DNA of 64,000 bases from Plantago major. Taxonomy: Eukaryota > Streptophyta > Magnoliopsida > Lamiales > Plantaginaceae. Under the pieces are notes generated by a model that was given only the letters and a program-made list of their open reading frames with translations, was not told where the DNA came from and did no database searches. Positions within the stretch are counted from its first letter, which is position 1, and each line of letters starts with the position of its first letter. The stretch lies in assembly GCA_026545765.1 (NCBI GenBank), contig CM048839.1:48406677-48470676 (forward strand). The letters run 5' to 3'. Of the stretch, positions 46,117 through 59,844 are shown one piece after another. The translations under genes were made by a program, and so were the position numbers.

Positions 46117-48159
46117 TCAAGCTATATCAAGTCTAATCTTCCCTTGTAATTTGGGATTTTGAAGTTTTTCTTCAATAGTCAAAGAGTTTATTTCTTGTTT
46201 TAAGAAATTCATCTGGTTTTTCTTTAAAGTCAGATGATCATACATTTCATGTAACATTCTATGAAATGGTTTTGTAATAAAATTTAAATGAATTTTCCCA
46301 CCTTGAAAAGTTCCAGTAATACCAGAATTATCCACATGGGTAAAAGGATAAATCTTTGAGATAAAAGGAGTACCAAGTATTACTTGGTTGGAAATATCCT
46401 TTGTTAGTAAAAAACTGGTTTGAATACAGTTTTTATCAATACAGATATAAGCTTTAGGAAGCTTATACTTTATATTTAATTTTTCTCCTCCAGCATGAGA
46501 AAGAGTATGTGTAGTTTTATGAAAATACTTTGTAGGAATTAATCCTTCCTGTATAACATTTAAATCTGCTCCACTGTCAATAAGAGCAGTCAAATCTTTT
46601 GAAAAGTAATTATCAATTAATAAGGTAATTTTAACATACCATTTTTGAGATATAACCATCTCTAAAGTTGATAAAAAATTATCATCTACTTGTGAATCAA
46701 AACATTGAGTCTTTTTACTTTGACTCGATTCACTAGTAGTAGACTGGGTAGACTGATTAGTCTCTTTTTTATAATTTTCAAGTTTAGAAACTCGATAGTC
46801 TATTAACTTATTTTCTTTTTTCAAAAACTGAATCTCTTTTTTGAGATTTTCAACTTCCATCTCTAAATCATGAGTAGAAGTTGGAGATTCAACTGTCCTT
46901 CTCTGTTTTAGAAGTTTATAAACTTCTGACATTGAGTAAGGCTCATCATTTTTAAAATCTTCTGGAAGAACCATTGGTTCAGGCACAGAAGTAGAAGTAC
47001 TTGGAATATTATCCATCTGATCTATTAATTTAGATCGTAACTCATGATCTTTGATATGTTTCAGAAACTCGATAATATTATTACCGTCCAAAACATTTAA
47101 ATCGGTTCCTTGAACTGAGAGAATATTGTAAAATTCTTTATTAAAGAATTTCATCATCTGTGTTTTCTTGTTTCTTGATACAAGGTTGTCCAAGAATACA
47201 AGGTTCACACTCTGACTCTGAATCAGATATTACCGATTCTTGATCAAGAACTTTTAAGTTCTCTTCTTCAGTACTATTAGTACTATTAGAAGCATCTGAA
47301 TCATCAGAAGAGTTATTACTCTTTTCTTCATCAGAATTTAAAAGAATCTTTGAAAGAGTTTCTTTCAAATCATTATCAGCAGCTTTTAATCTGTTTAATT
47401 TTCTCTTGGTCCAACATTGTATTGCAAAATGACCAAGTTTTCCACAAGCTCGACAAACTATTAGTTTCTTTCGAATCCGTTTTCTTTCTTCTCTATCTTC
47501 TCTTCTCTGTTTACGGATTTCTAATTTCCTAGGAGAGTAATGTCTCTTCTTTTTTGGTTTATAAGCCGACTTCTTTTCCGACTTATGAGGTTTAGAAGTG
47601 GATGGAACATCCATCCCAAATTGGTCACAGAACTGTCCCAACTGGGCTTTTTCTTTCAAGTTCTGTCTTTTAATTTGTTGATTTAATTTAATCTCATTAC
47701 ATAAGGCTAAACCTTCTTGAATACAAGTTCCAATTAACTTGCCATAAGTATAATTTTCATAAGGCATAGAAACTTTATCTTTTCTAAGATTTTTCCTAAC
47801 CCTTTCTGCAAATAATGCAGGAAGTCCATCAATGAACTTTGATTTCCAATGAGAGCTATTACACTCAGGTAATTCCATTACCCTATTTAAAAAGGTATCC
47901 TTATACCATCGAAAATCAGTTAAAGTTTTACATCTTAAGTTTTGTAAAACAGTTCGAATATTTTCGCTGTTATCGGAATATCTTCCGGTGAAATGTTCAA
48001 TAATAGTAACAACAAGAGTATAGACTGCATTTTCTATAGTACTACCATCCTCTTGTTTTACAGTATCAAAAATATGATTTTTCTCTTCTGGTGAAAGATA
48101 ATTATCCCACCAACCTTTTAATTGTCCTGTAAAACCAGCGACAATCATTTTTGCAACAT
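46117..48159 (-). mobile_element. Caulimoviridae-like endogenous pararetrovirus fossil (partial)
   Basis: Minus-strand coding blocks show a coat-protein-like region, a CCHC zinc knuckle (CRACGKLGHFAIQC), an acidic serine-rich stretch, a coiled-coil-like segment and an aspartic protease core with the DSG motif. There is no reverse transcriptase in the window, so it is partial and broken. The order of parts fits plant pararetroviruses; a Ty3/gypsy origin is the alternative. It abuts a truncated Copia LTR at 48160. It begins about 200 bp beyond the snurportin stop codon. Confidence 0.6.
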
Positions 48160-51100
48160 CAGTGAACAGTAATCGACAGAACTGAGTAAAGTGTAGCGGA
48201 ATAAAATACTGAACACAGATAATAATCAAGCCGGTATAAAAAGATACCGACGGTGCCGTAGGCTAAATTTCTACCAAATATGAAAAGTAGAATTAAAAAA
48301 AGAAGTTTAAATCAATCACAAACGATTGTTTAAACTTACAAAAAACTAGACCTAGAACAGACAAGAAAAACCTATTCTAGTTCGAAGATACTAGAGTAAA
48401 TCTCAATCTTTAGAAATCACTCACAAGTATAAACGAAATAAAAGTCTAGTAAAGCAAGACGCCACTAACTTAATATTCTCAAGAGATGTTCTACAAAGGC
48501 GTCGTCTTGCAAATGGCTCCTTCTTGTATATATGATGTTTTGTCGAACCAGAAGAAGAACCACCTTTTGTTTCTTGCGTTCTCATATTTATAGATGGCAT
48601 TGATCAACACGCAGGAAAGAGCTAAGTCGAAGAGAAGAAGGAAACCTGTGGAAGACGCCAAATCGAACAGAAGTAGGAAGGAAGGCGATCTTCTGTTTGA
48701 TTCTTTACGTTGGCTTCCAGAAGGAAATATTCCTTGTTGTTTATCTTCAGAATCTTTATTTCCTTCTTTCTCTCAATGTGCCCATAACTTGTCAAACTCT
48801 TTCCTTCTTCAAGTTGCCAGCGCCTATATTCTTTCCAGATTGCGTCTGGATTCTTTCCAGCTCTTCCAGATTATGTTTGGATTCTTCCTTGAGGCCCAAT
48901 CTAACCAATCTTGATCCATTAAGCATGTTGAGGCCCAACTTGATATATTCTACAAAATATCCATAGAAAAACAACTACAATTGTCGAATCGGTTAATAAA
49001 CGAAGAGAGGCCGAATTAACAAAACAAGTGCAATATAAATTGCACTTTCAATCTCTCCCTTAATTCTTGCCTTTCTTCACAAAAACCTGAAAGTAGTTAG
49101 TAGAAAAATACAAGACAATATCAAGCAACTCCCCCTTGCTCCAAGAACTCCCCCTTAATACAAAAAACCAAGAGTACAAACATTCTCCCCCTTTTTTTTG
49201 TGAGGAAAGAAAGAAAACAAAGTTCTTTAAAAAAAAACTTCACCATCTTGGTAATCTGTTGAGGACCTGCAGACAAAGTACCAATTCAGAGAAACGATGT
49301 TGACTCAACATTGTAGTCAACACTGACAAAGGAAGTAGCAAAAGCAGGAATAGAGGTCGGATCAGCTGGAGGGCAGTGTTAGGACAAGAGTGTATGGTCA
49401 TGAACACAACTTACAAAATAAGTCATGATGGGTGTTGTTGGGTTTGCTTCAAGGTAGATTCCTGCAGATATATATCAAAGCAACGAAAAACTGTGCACAA
49501 CTGTTAATTAAAGATTAAAGTTGCAAGTAAAACAGTTATCCGTCAAGTCAATGTAATCAGATAAACAGATAAACCATAGGGAGGTTGACCAAAAATCTTG
49601 ATTTTAAAGAAAATAACTTGAAATGCAAGAACAGGAATGCAGAAACCCAAAAACCCCAAGGAATCACCTTAGACCTACTCCCCCTCAAACCCAAAAACAC
49701 ACAGAATTAGAGCACAAAAAAATGGAGCACAACAAAAGAGCAAATAGTACTTCATGCAAAGTCTCTGTTGACCAGAATATTGACTCAACAATGATGACAA
49801 CATCGGGAAATCAGACCACTCTTATTGTAAGTCAGCCAGGAAACCAAGGCTCAAAATGTGTAGATTCGATTAACACCACTAATGCTGAAGGCAAAATAGA
49901 AAGAGAAAGGAATACCAAAGAAACACACCTAACATTGCCTCAAAATGTAAAGTAAACAATTAGCATAATTTTGAGTAGGGGTGACCATGAGACAGTGAAC
50001 CATGTCAAATAATTGGAACACGTATGAATCCGCTCCAAAGTCGAAGCCTATGCGGAGTTAGGTAAAAACACGTCTCATGGCATAAAGATCACTCATTTGG
50101 CCACATTGGGCAATTTGGTACTCAACAAGTGAACCAGCAGCATTACGAGAATCAGCACTTTTGTGTGTGTCGGTTTCCAGTACAGGCCATCAACCCTCAC
50201 GACATATGACACATTGGCCACATCGGTATCTGGATAGTATTTGAACCTGTCCAACACGATCCTCGACGGAAACACTTCGAGCCCTTTTTAACATAATTCA
50301 TTAGATTTATTAAGCATAAAGAACATGAGGCAACATCAAGTGCGAGTCAAGGTACGAGTAAACAAAGCCAAAATCAGCAAAAGTGGGTTTTACATAATGC
50401 AAACACACAAGAGACCCGATACCTTTCAACCTTGGTTTCAAACAGCCTTTCAAACCCTAAGCATCACCACTATGAGCTCCAAAACAAGAACAACCAGAGC
50501 CCAGTACAAAAGCACATGAGCACAGAAACACAAAACAGAACTAAAAAGCAGAAAAGAAAACAACATCACTTATTCTAATTTTCCAATGTTGACCGTGATT
50601 TTGAGTCAACATTGGTCTCAACAACGTAAATCACAGAGAGCAGAGACCGAGAGATCTTCGAAGACTGAAGAATCTCTCACTATCTAAAGGCTTGGTGAAA
50701 ATATTTGCAAGTTGATTTGTTGTATCTATGTGTTCTATGTCAATTACTTGCTTATTGACCAAGTCCCTAAGGAAATGATGCCTAATGTCTATGTGCTTTG
50801 TGCGTGAGTGCTGAACTGGGTTCTTAGAGATGTGTATGGCACTAAGGTTGTCACAGAACATCAAAAGGGTATCACTTTGAAGACCATAGTCATGCAACAT
50901 GTTTTTCAACCAAACCAGTTGAGACACACAACTCTGTTTCTTGCTATACCAAGACACTAAATTAGAACCAAGATAAAAAGCAACCTCCACTAGTGGATTT
51001 TCTATCATCTAGATCACCAGCCCAATCAGAATTACTAAATCCCACTAGATTAGTGTTTGTATCATATGCATACCTTAATCCAAGATTAACAGTTCCTGAT

Positions 51101-54100
51101 ATATATCTGAGTATTCTTTTAACCGCAGTCAGGTCTGGGATTTTAGGGTTAGACTGATACCTGGTGCGCACACACACAGAACATGATGTCAGGACGGCTA
51201 GCTGAAAAATACAGAAGACTTCCAATCATTGATCTGTACAATGTTGGGTCAACATCCTGTCCAACATCGATTCTGCTCAGCTTCACAGAGGTAGCCATAG
51301 GAGTACTGCATGGTTTTGAATTCTCTAGTCCAAGAAAGAAGCTGAGTTTACCGATCATATTCATCTCAAAGGTACCTATCATAATTTGCACAAACTGATG
51401 TACAATGGAAAGATTAGTCAATTCAAGCACAATATAATCTTCTTTTGCACGATTGCAATTGTGGGGATCAGCCACCACGTAGCAGTTGTCAGGAGACCTG
51501 GTACCTGTCATATGTCTTGAACATCTGCTATCAAAGTACCATTTACTTGCATTGTTAGGAGAGGTAGCAATAGAAAAAATAACATTACAAACAATCTTTT
51601 CCCTAGGAGCCCAAACTCTCTTATACTTTTCTCTAGAATTTTTCCCAGTTCCCGTAGGTTTACCATTCTGGACAGTGACAGCAGAAGAAGCAGACTTTCT
51701 GGAAACAGACAATGTTGATGTTGACTCAACATAGTGCTCAACATTAGATTTTTCATTCTGCTTAACGGGAGCAACCAAAGGAACAGATTTTGGACCAGAC
51801 ACTTTAGTTTTTTTTTCTTTTGAAACTGACATATTCGATGTTGACTCAACCACATGTTTTTCTATCTTACCCTTTTCTTTGACAAAAACAGGAGCATCGA
51901 TAAGTTCAGAAAGAGGTTGACTTTTTGCATAGCATCAATCCAATTGTCATCTTTTAAAGTTTCTTTTACATTCTTAGGTTCAGTGAGAGAGACAAAACAA
52001 GAGGAACTTACAGATTGGCAGATTGTTGCATATCTTACCATGTCCTTGTAGTTTTTCCGAGTGTTTCCTCTTAAGGTCATTCTTCCACTGGTGCTTCCGA
52101 TGACTTGAGAGCTTGGATGATCTTTACGAATCCTAAGAGGAGGATATCTTCTGGCTTTATCCAAAGGATTAGTCTGAGGTTCAAGTTCAGGTTCCAGATC
52201 AGGTTCATCTTCTTTTTCAGAGACAGAGTCATCTGATGAACTTTCTGCCCATGTTGTTGGGCGCAATGTTGAGTCAACACTGTGATCAACATCGATCACT
52301 TCTTCTCTGACTGCAACTGGGGGACCTGGTTCAGTACCTGCATTTGGTTCAGTACCTGTCTCATCCTTTTCAAGTTCTGCATCTTTCAGTTTCAGCTCTT
52401 CCACCATTTGTTCAGCAGTGAATTCTTCTTCGAAGGGATAATCTACAGATAAATCAATTGAGCCATGCAAACAATAAACATTAATAGACACTGATTTCTC
52501 AGAATACAAATATTTATCACAGAATATCTCTTCACAGTTCTGAGAGTCATCATAATCGAAAAAGATGACTTGTGGCAATGTTGAGTTTTCATTGTTAACC
52601 CAACATTGATCTCCAACATCGTCCGGAACAGAGGATAGAGCCTTAGCATGAACTTCTGAATCATCATCTTCCTGTTCATCACCTGAATCATCACTAAGAC
52701 AGGCAAGCAACGTTTTTCCCTTCTTACGAAGAGTGTTAGCATATTCATTCTGAAAGTGACCTCATCCTTGACATTCAAAACATCTAACTTTGTCTGGTCG
52801 TTTAGAATTAAAACTAGGAAGCTCTATGGCCGTATTGAACTTGCCAGTATCCTTAGGATTACTTGGGAAGGCATTGTTAGATTTCTTCCTAAAGCTGGTT
52901 TTGTTGAACTTTCTAAGCAACTTAGTATAAGCTTTACCAAAGGCTTCTTCAGTCATCTCATCAGAATCATCGCTACTGCTTTCAGACTCAGAGATTTTTG
53001 ATTTTGAGTGAAGAGACATACTATGGCTTTTCGTACCTTTGCGCTCATTCTGTTGGAGCTCAAAACTTTTCAAATTGTTCATCAGGGTATGAAAATCCAT
53101 AGTAGCCAGGTTTTGAGTATCTTCCAAAATAGTTCGTTTTATATCAAATTTTGAAGAAAGAGTACGAACAACTTTGAAAATTAGTTGCTTATTAGACATA
53201 GCATCACCTAGCAGTTGAATATCATTTGAAATAGTGAGCAGTTTATCAAAATAAGAATCAATGGTTTCTTCTTCTGCCATTCTCAAGTTTTCAAATTTTG
53301 ACCAAAGCAGTTGAAGTTTAGTTTGCTTAATACTGTTATCACCTTCACAATGATTTTGCAACAAATCCCAAGCTTGTTTAGCAGTAGTGCAATTCTGAAT
53401 GAGCTTAAACATATGTGGATCAATATGCGAAAAAATAGCATTCAAAGCTTTTTCATTGTAAGAGCTAGCAAGAAAATCATCACCTAACCATTGAGCTTCT
53501 GGTTTAGGAACGACATCTCCATCAGCGTCTGGTCCTATGGTAGGCCACACATAGCCTCCAATAACAGATTTCCATGCACGCCCTTCAATGGATTTGATGT
53601 ACGTTCTGATCCGTATTTTCCAGTAGTGGTAGTTCGACCCATCTAGCATAGGTGGCCTATTGACACTTGAATTCACACCGTCCATTGTAGTACCAAATCC
53701 AGACACCAATTAATTAGGTGGCTGGCTCTGATACCACTTGTTAGAACTAAAAGACCGGGATTGGTACTATCTGGACAGTTACAGACGATGTTGACTATGA
53801 TGTTGAGTCAACACCGTTACGACAGCAGTGAACAGTAATCGACAGAACTGAGTAAAGTGCAGCGGAATAAAATACTGAACACATATAATAATCAAGCCGG
53901 TATAAAAAGATACCGACGGTGCCGTAGGCTAAATTTCTACCTAATATGAAAAGTAGAATTACAAAAAGAAGTTTAAATCAATCACAAACGATTGTTTAAA
54001 CTTACGAAAAACTACCTAGAACAGACAAGAAAAACCTATTATAGTTCAAAGATACTAGAGTAAATCTCAATCTTTAGAAATCAATCACAAGTATAAATGA

Positions 54101-54695
54101 AATAAAAGTCTAGTAAAGCAAGACACCACTAACTTAATATTCTCAAGAGATGTTCTACAAAGGCGTCGTCTTGCAAAGGGCTCCTTATATATATGATGTT
54201 TTGTCGAACCAGAAGAAGAACCACCTTTTGTTTCTTGCGTTCTCATATATATAGATGGCATCGATCAGCACGCAGGAAAGAGCTAAGTCGAAGAGAAGAA
54301 GGAAACCTGTGGAAGACGCCAAATCGAACAGAAGTAGGAAGGAAGGCGATCTTCTGTTTGATTCTTTACGTTGGCTTCCAGAAGGAAATATTCCTTGTTG
54401 TTTATCTTCATAATCTTTATTTCCTTCTTTCTCTCAATGTGCCCATAACTTGCCAAACTCTTTCCTTCTTCAAGTTGCCAGTGCCTATATTCTTTCCAGA
54501 TTGCGTCTCTTCCAGATTATGTTTGGATTCTTCCTTGAGGTCCAAGCTAACCAATCTTGATCCATTAAGCATGTTGAAGCCCAACTTGGTATATCCTACA
54601 AAATATCCATAGAAAACAACTACAATGGTCGAATCGGTTAATAAACGAAGAAAGGCCAAATTAACAAAACAAGTGCAATATAAATTGCACTTTCA
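48160..54695 (-). mobile_element. Ty1/Copia element (SIRE/Maximus-like), broken
   Basis: The LTR at 53739-54695 (957 bp) is matched by a shorter LTR at 48160-49050, which lacks about 87 bp at its outer edge. They are about 3% different, suggesting an age near one million years. A tRNA-Met primer site (TGGTATCAGAGCC read on the minus strand) lies next to the right LTR. Gag with a UBN2-type domain is at 52762-53709, and degraded reverse transcriptase and RNase H remnants are at 50631-51850. Much of the pol region is missing and the element is broken in many places. Its right edge lies inside the last visible exon of the acid phosphatase gene. Confidence 0.88.
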
Positions 54696-57600
54696 GGAAT
54701 CATACACCTTTCCATCATCACTCCTCTTGTATTCGAAAAGAAGGGACGAATGGTTGAATGCCGTCAACTTCACAAATCCGAAATCGTGATCCTTGAAGAT
54801 ACTCCAGGTGGTTCTTACTTCGCTGAACCCCGATAAGTGAGCTCCTGCTCCACCAACAACGACATGAATCATCCCACCCAAGGTCCCAGAGTAGTGAGAC
54901 TTTTCACCACTGGTGCACTTGTTCTACACCAACAGAAAAACATAACAATCAGAACAACACTAGTACTGGTAGATATGTATGTGATCACAACATTCATACC
55001 ATGATTCATGACAAAAATGAACAAATTCTTACCTCATAAACCGGACAACTCCTTTCGTAGTTGTGGACATGACCATAGAATGCCATATCCACCTTGTACT
55101 TCTGCCACAGCTTCTGCAGGCTTTCCCTTCCCATTGGCTCTTCGAACGAACCTTCTGAGCCATAATACTGGCTAGAAGAATAGCCAAGGACTCGATGAGC
55201 AATAAAAATTAGCCACGGTTGTTTCTGTCTATCTACAGATGCAAAGCAATTTTCGATAAACTTGTATTGTTCTGATCCTTCTCCCCAGTCATGCTCACTA
55301 TCTGCTATGCAGAAGTGAAACATACCATAATCGGTTGAGTACCTGCAGTTGAGCACACATGTCCGGTTATATGTTGTACAAGCTTTAAAACAAGCAAGCA
55401 GAAGAAATGGCTCGGAATAATAATCGTTTACCAAAACTTGGCTCTGTTTTCTGCTGGAACATAGTACATGGTTTCAGCCAGCACACCACATTCACCTCCA
55501 GAATCTGGGGTGTCATAAAACGATCCTGACCCAGGCCAATCACGCTCGTGATTACCACTGTTGCAAAAATGTAGGATCAGGTTTTGGCAGAAATAATAGG
55601 ATGATATACATCTGCTGTGACAAGGTCAAATGAAACAAACCTTCCAATCATATAAGAACTGTGGGTGTTATATTTTGCACCTGCGCCGTGAATTGGTCCC
55701 ATTGGGAAATATAACCATTTGCATATGTGATATCTCCTATGTGGAATACTATGTCATAATTATTAAGATCACTGGTGAGTTGGTCTGTGGTCTTTAGTGA
55801 ACCGGGCTGATAATTGCTATACTCATTCGAACCATCTCTCTCAGCCTACACATAGATTATACGCTCAGACATACAACGGTTTATTTTGTTGAAGCATCAC
55901 GTACAATAAAAACACTCAATCATCAATAAGCATCTCACTGATCTGTCATCTCAGCAAGTGAACAAAAACTAGCATAGACTCTGACAAATAATAAACCAAA
56001 ATATCTCAAAGCCGCAACACGAAATAGGATGAAGTAACATAGTTGACCAAGATCTAACAGCCATGATAATATGATATGCATCAATTTTGGGCAATACCTT
56101 CCCCATGTCACCAAATATTACGACTCGCTGCAATGAGTCTTGTCCAGGATATGGAGATGACCTAAATGAGTTGGTCTTACCCCAAACATACGAGCCATTG
56201 GATAATCGGTGACCAATCGTGTAATTGTACTTGATCAGAACAATAACTAGTTTTAGCTAGGAGATACATTGAATTGAAAGCTACAAATCCATTAACAGCA
56301 TCTTGAGAACTTACATAGTGTTTGGCCATAGATCTTTTAGAAAACTAGTGTGAATGAAACCAGGGTCGCGCCAGCCAACTGTGCGTGCAGGTGCGCCTGC
56401 AATGCATTTAGATTACACGTCACATGTTTAATTTAGGGATAACAACAATAATGAGTTATGTAGGGACACAAAGTCAAATCCAGTATAACAACTATAACGG
56501 TGAGCACTGAATTCTTCTTGCCAAGCATTATATGACCGGAAAATATCTGGATGTAAGTCGTACCACACATGCTGTTTCTATCAAATGTCAATGTCCCTGC
56601 CGGCGAGCGCTGCTCCTTATAATCTTGACCAATCTCACCCCACTGAACAAAAGGAACGGCTTCATCTATGCTGTAGCCACTCGTCCACGTTACTGTCATC
56701 TGCAATGTACAATCCACTTGTCAATCTTCTATTCAGAAGAATTTTGACAAACTACATATCTCCAATATTGATAAGAAAATATTACTCCATCATTGAGAAC
56801 TTTAAATTACTCACTTCATTCCACGACTTCCCTTGAGCAAGGCGGGGAAACACTGGTGCTTTAGGATTCAAAAAAGATATAACATTTGACCGTGCCACCA
56901 GCTGAGGCTGCACTGTATAAGTTCAAACATAAACCATGTGAATTGCATACACATAATTTCAGCTTTGAAAGATGCTAGTAGCGCAAGTATGCAATTCAGC
57001 TGGATAAACTGCGTAAACAAATCATGAACATGAGGTAGATTAACATGACATACATTTCCTAGTTCTCCTGAAAACAACCCGAAGGAATAATCTTGACGTT
57101 GATTGATTAACTGGAAACTCAATGAAGACTGGCCAGTCGTTGCATAATGAGGATTGCCGTAATTCGCATATTGATACTGCAAGAATTGCAAAAGTCTTTC
57201 GTGTGAAAAAATATAGGAGAAAATAATCTGAAGTGTAAAGGAAAGAAAAACACTACAGTCAGTCCTGTAGAGTAACAGAATGTTTACACACCTTTATTGG
57301 TGCACTGCAAATGTATGGACTTTGATCCTTAGGTTCATTATCTGAGTGACAATTCGATCCACTGTATTTCCAAACAAATTATCAATTTTACAATCAAAAC
57401 ATAAATGTTCATCATAGATGAATACTACAATGCAGGGCAGGGTAGTATTTACTCGAATTTGGCCGGAGCAAAAACACCAATCCAATCATCATTCAGGGCT
57501 TAACGTTTTGAAAATCGACAACCACCCAGACAGTATCCTCACCCTGCAATCGAAAACGTACCCAAAAAAATTAATCTTTCCAACTTAGAAGTACAGGAAA

Positions 57601-57919
57601 CTCACAAACCTACACTGGCAAACAATTTTCAATATTTTCTGAACACCTATGCCCCAAAGCGAACAATTTTACAGAATCCCAAAACAAAAACATAGCCAGA
57701 ATAGATTTAAAAACAAGATTAGTTTTCAAAAGACGGACCTTTATGCCAAGAACATCAGGAGAGGCTCTAATGGAAGCAGAACCACTTAAAGCAAATTGTA
57801 GCCTTTTCGACTGCAATCTGTGACAGAGGCTGTTCACCGATTGCAGCAGAGTGAACAGTAACACCATTGAAGACGATCAAAAGAAGTAGAGTACTGAAGA
57901 TAAAGTGGTGGTTCTTCAT
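54696..57919 (-). pseudogene. Purple acid phosphatase pseudogene (PAP27-like, metallophosphoesterase)
   Basis: About twelve exons on the minus strand match plant PAP27-type enzymes, secreted phosphatases with a two-metal centre. Exon 1 (57919-57739) encodes a signal peptide. Then come the fibronectin-like part (GSNCHSDNEPKDQSPYIC near 57360; MTVTWTSGYSIDEAVPFVQW at 56699) and the catalytic part: GDMGK (about 56105), GDITYANGY (about 55730), GNHERDW (about 55555), HRVLGYSS (55185-55208) and GHVHNYERSCP (about 55050). Metal ligands are present. Exon 1 lost the frame at about 57800, where two bases are missing before FALSGSAS. Exon 2 shifts again near 57500, before NDDW. The last exon stops at GKVYDS, where the Copia LTR begins, and the usual final 25-30 residues are absent. 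Exon edges after the third are approximate. Confidence 0.85.
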
Positions 57920-58964
57920 CTTCGTTGTCAAGATTTTGAAGAAAAAACAAATAATGTTTGTGGACTCTGTTATAAGTCAGTCAGCTGAGGAGGAGTCATT
58001 GCACTGCTGGGATTTTTGTAGGAGAAGATATATTATCGGAAGAATCTACTGTGTTGATCCGATCCTATATTCTCTTGATGAACACAACACGAGGATTTTT
58101 ACTTTATCATCAAAATTTTCGGACATGGATTTTTACAATGAAATCATGTAGTCCTGGGCGAACCAGAGTATGAAATTACCTGTACATTTCCTATGGGAAT
58201 TCATATCTACAAACCTAAACATGTTAACCACATAGTACATTATCACTTTAGCCCTTCTTTAATGGACCTAAATTAACACAGCTAAACATTGCACCAAATC
58301 CTTGATTATTTGGTCCATTGACAAGTTGTTTGGAAGGTTAGTTTTTTATTACAAATTTCATCTGCAAAATTTACTTAATTCTTACATCTCCCTATATGCC
58401 GGATAACTTTATACATTTAAATTGACGTGTAATTTAAAATGAAAAATTAAAATAAATGATACACCAAGAAAATGTAGTAAAAATGTTTATTTTTAGTGGG
58501 AAGTGAGTAATTTATGTGTAAATGTAATTTTTTTTTATTATTTGTTTGGTGCGGGATAGATTTTTCTTTTAATAATGTCTAAAGTTCTACGACTGAGAGA
58601 GTAGTACGTATATGATAAGTACTTAATTAGCATTTTAAGGTAATAAGGTGTTAGTAATTGTTCGTAGTGGAATTTATCAAACATTTTTACTAGAAATACA
58701 ATGCAGCCATCAATTTATAACTCTAAATTGGCATCATCAATTCATTCAGCATTAGAGGATTTGAGTTGGAAATTAGTGAGAATTCAACTATGTACTAGTA
58801 GTATATATTTAAAGAAATCAAGAAATGAAGGGGCTTGTTTTGCTCAGAAGAAAATGAGCATGGACGTGATTTAAGTAAATTGAAAATAAGGGTAAAATAG
58901 AAAAAGAATAAGTTGCCATGTGGTTAACAAAATTAGCTCTGCACATACCAATTCCCATTTCTTA
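57920..58964. other. Upstream flank of the phosphatase pseudogene, intergenic
   Basis: 57920 to about 58200 should be the former promoter and leader. The remainder is AT-rich with no repeat or coding signal I can support. A 94-codon frame at 57867-58151 overlaps phosphatase exon 1 in antisense and is chance. Confidence 0.5.
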
Positions 58965-59841
58965 GGCCATGTCAAACGGGCATTTGATGGAGAGTTTGAT
59001 AACTCCATCAAACATTTGGTAGGTGCTCCATCCATGATTTGATGGAAAACTCCATCAAACCCGTTTGAAAATTACAAACGAGTTTGATGGAGTTGAAACC
59101 TCCTTTTTCCTTTTTTTTTAAAATTTTTTGTTTCATTTTGCTTTTCTTTGTTTCTCTTTTATTTTGTTTTATTTGTTTTCCTTTTTCTCCTTTTTTATTC
59201 TATTTCATATTTTATTTTCTTTCCGTTTTCGTTTGTAATATTTATTTTTTAAGTTTCATATATTTTAAAATTGGTAAATTATATATAGAACTCTAGTTGT
59301 AAAATTTAATATATTCGAATTCACTAAAAAACGAACTTACATAAAATAAATGCACTTCAAGAAAATAAAAAGGTTACAAATTATAAAAATTGAAAACACA
59401 CAAATGATAATTAAAAATATTGGAAACTTCATTGTCCACCATGACGTTGCCATATATGCTCCATCAAATCATTTCGCAATGCCAAAGTCCGGGTTGTATC
59501 GGTTGAACACGTTCTCTGCTCGACATAATTCCTCCATGTGTATGGAATATTGCGATCGGGTTATTGAACACGTTCTCTACTTGACATAATTTTTCAATTT
59601 TTATTTCATGTTATTTTAATTAATTAATAAAATTTAAAATAAATATGAAGTATTAATTATGAAGTTTTAAAAGAAATGAAAAGAGAATAGTGTAGTTTAA
59701 AAAGAAATGAGAAAAGAAAATGAAAAAGCGAGTATGATAAGGTTTGAGGATTGAAGATGGAGAGTTTGGTTGAGTTTGTTGTTAGTGGAATGGTGACGTG
59801 GCAGTTTGATAGAGTTTGGAGTATGAGGGTTGGAGATGGCC
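58965..59841. mobile_element. PIF/Harbinger-like MITE 1 of a back-to-back pair
   Basis: 877 bp. The left end is GGCCATGTCAAAC and the right end complements to GGCCATCTCCAAC, with inner boxes for ATCAAAC on both sides. It is flanked by TTA at 58962-58964 and 59842-59844. The interior is a T-rich left half and an A-rich right half with a short unrecognised stretch (59430-59590) in which CGGTTGAACACGTTCTCT / GGTTATTGAACACGTTCTCT is repeated. Confidence 0.7.
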
Positions 59842-59844
59842 TTA

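Noticed and set aside
59084-59296. 70-codon frame very rich in F and L
   Set aside because: The T-rich left half of a MITE produces a phenylalanine-rich frame by composition alone.
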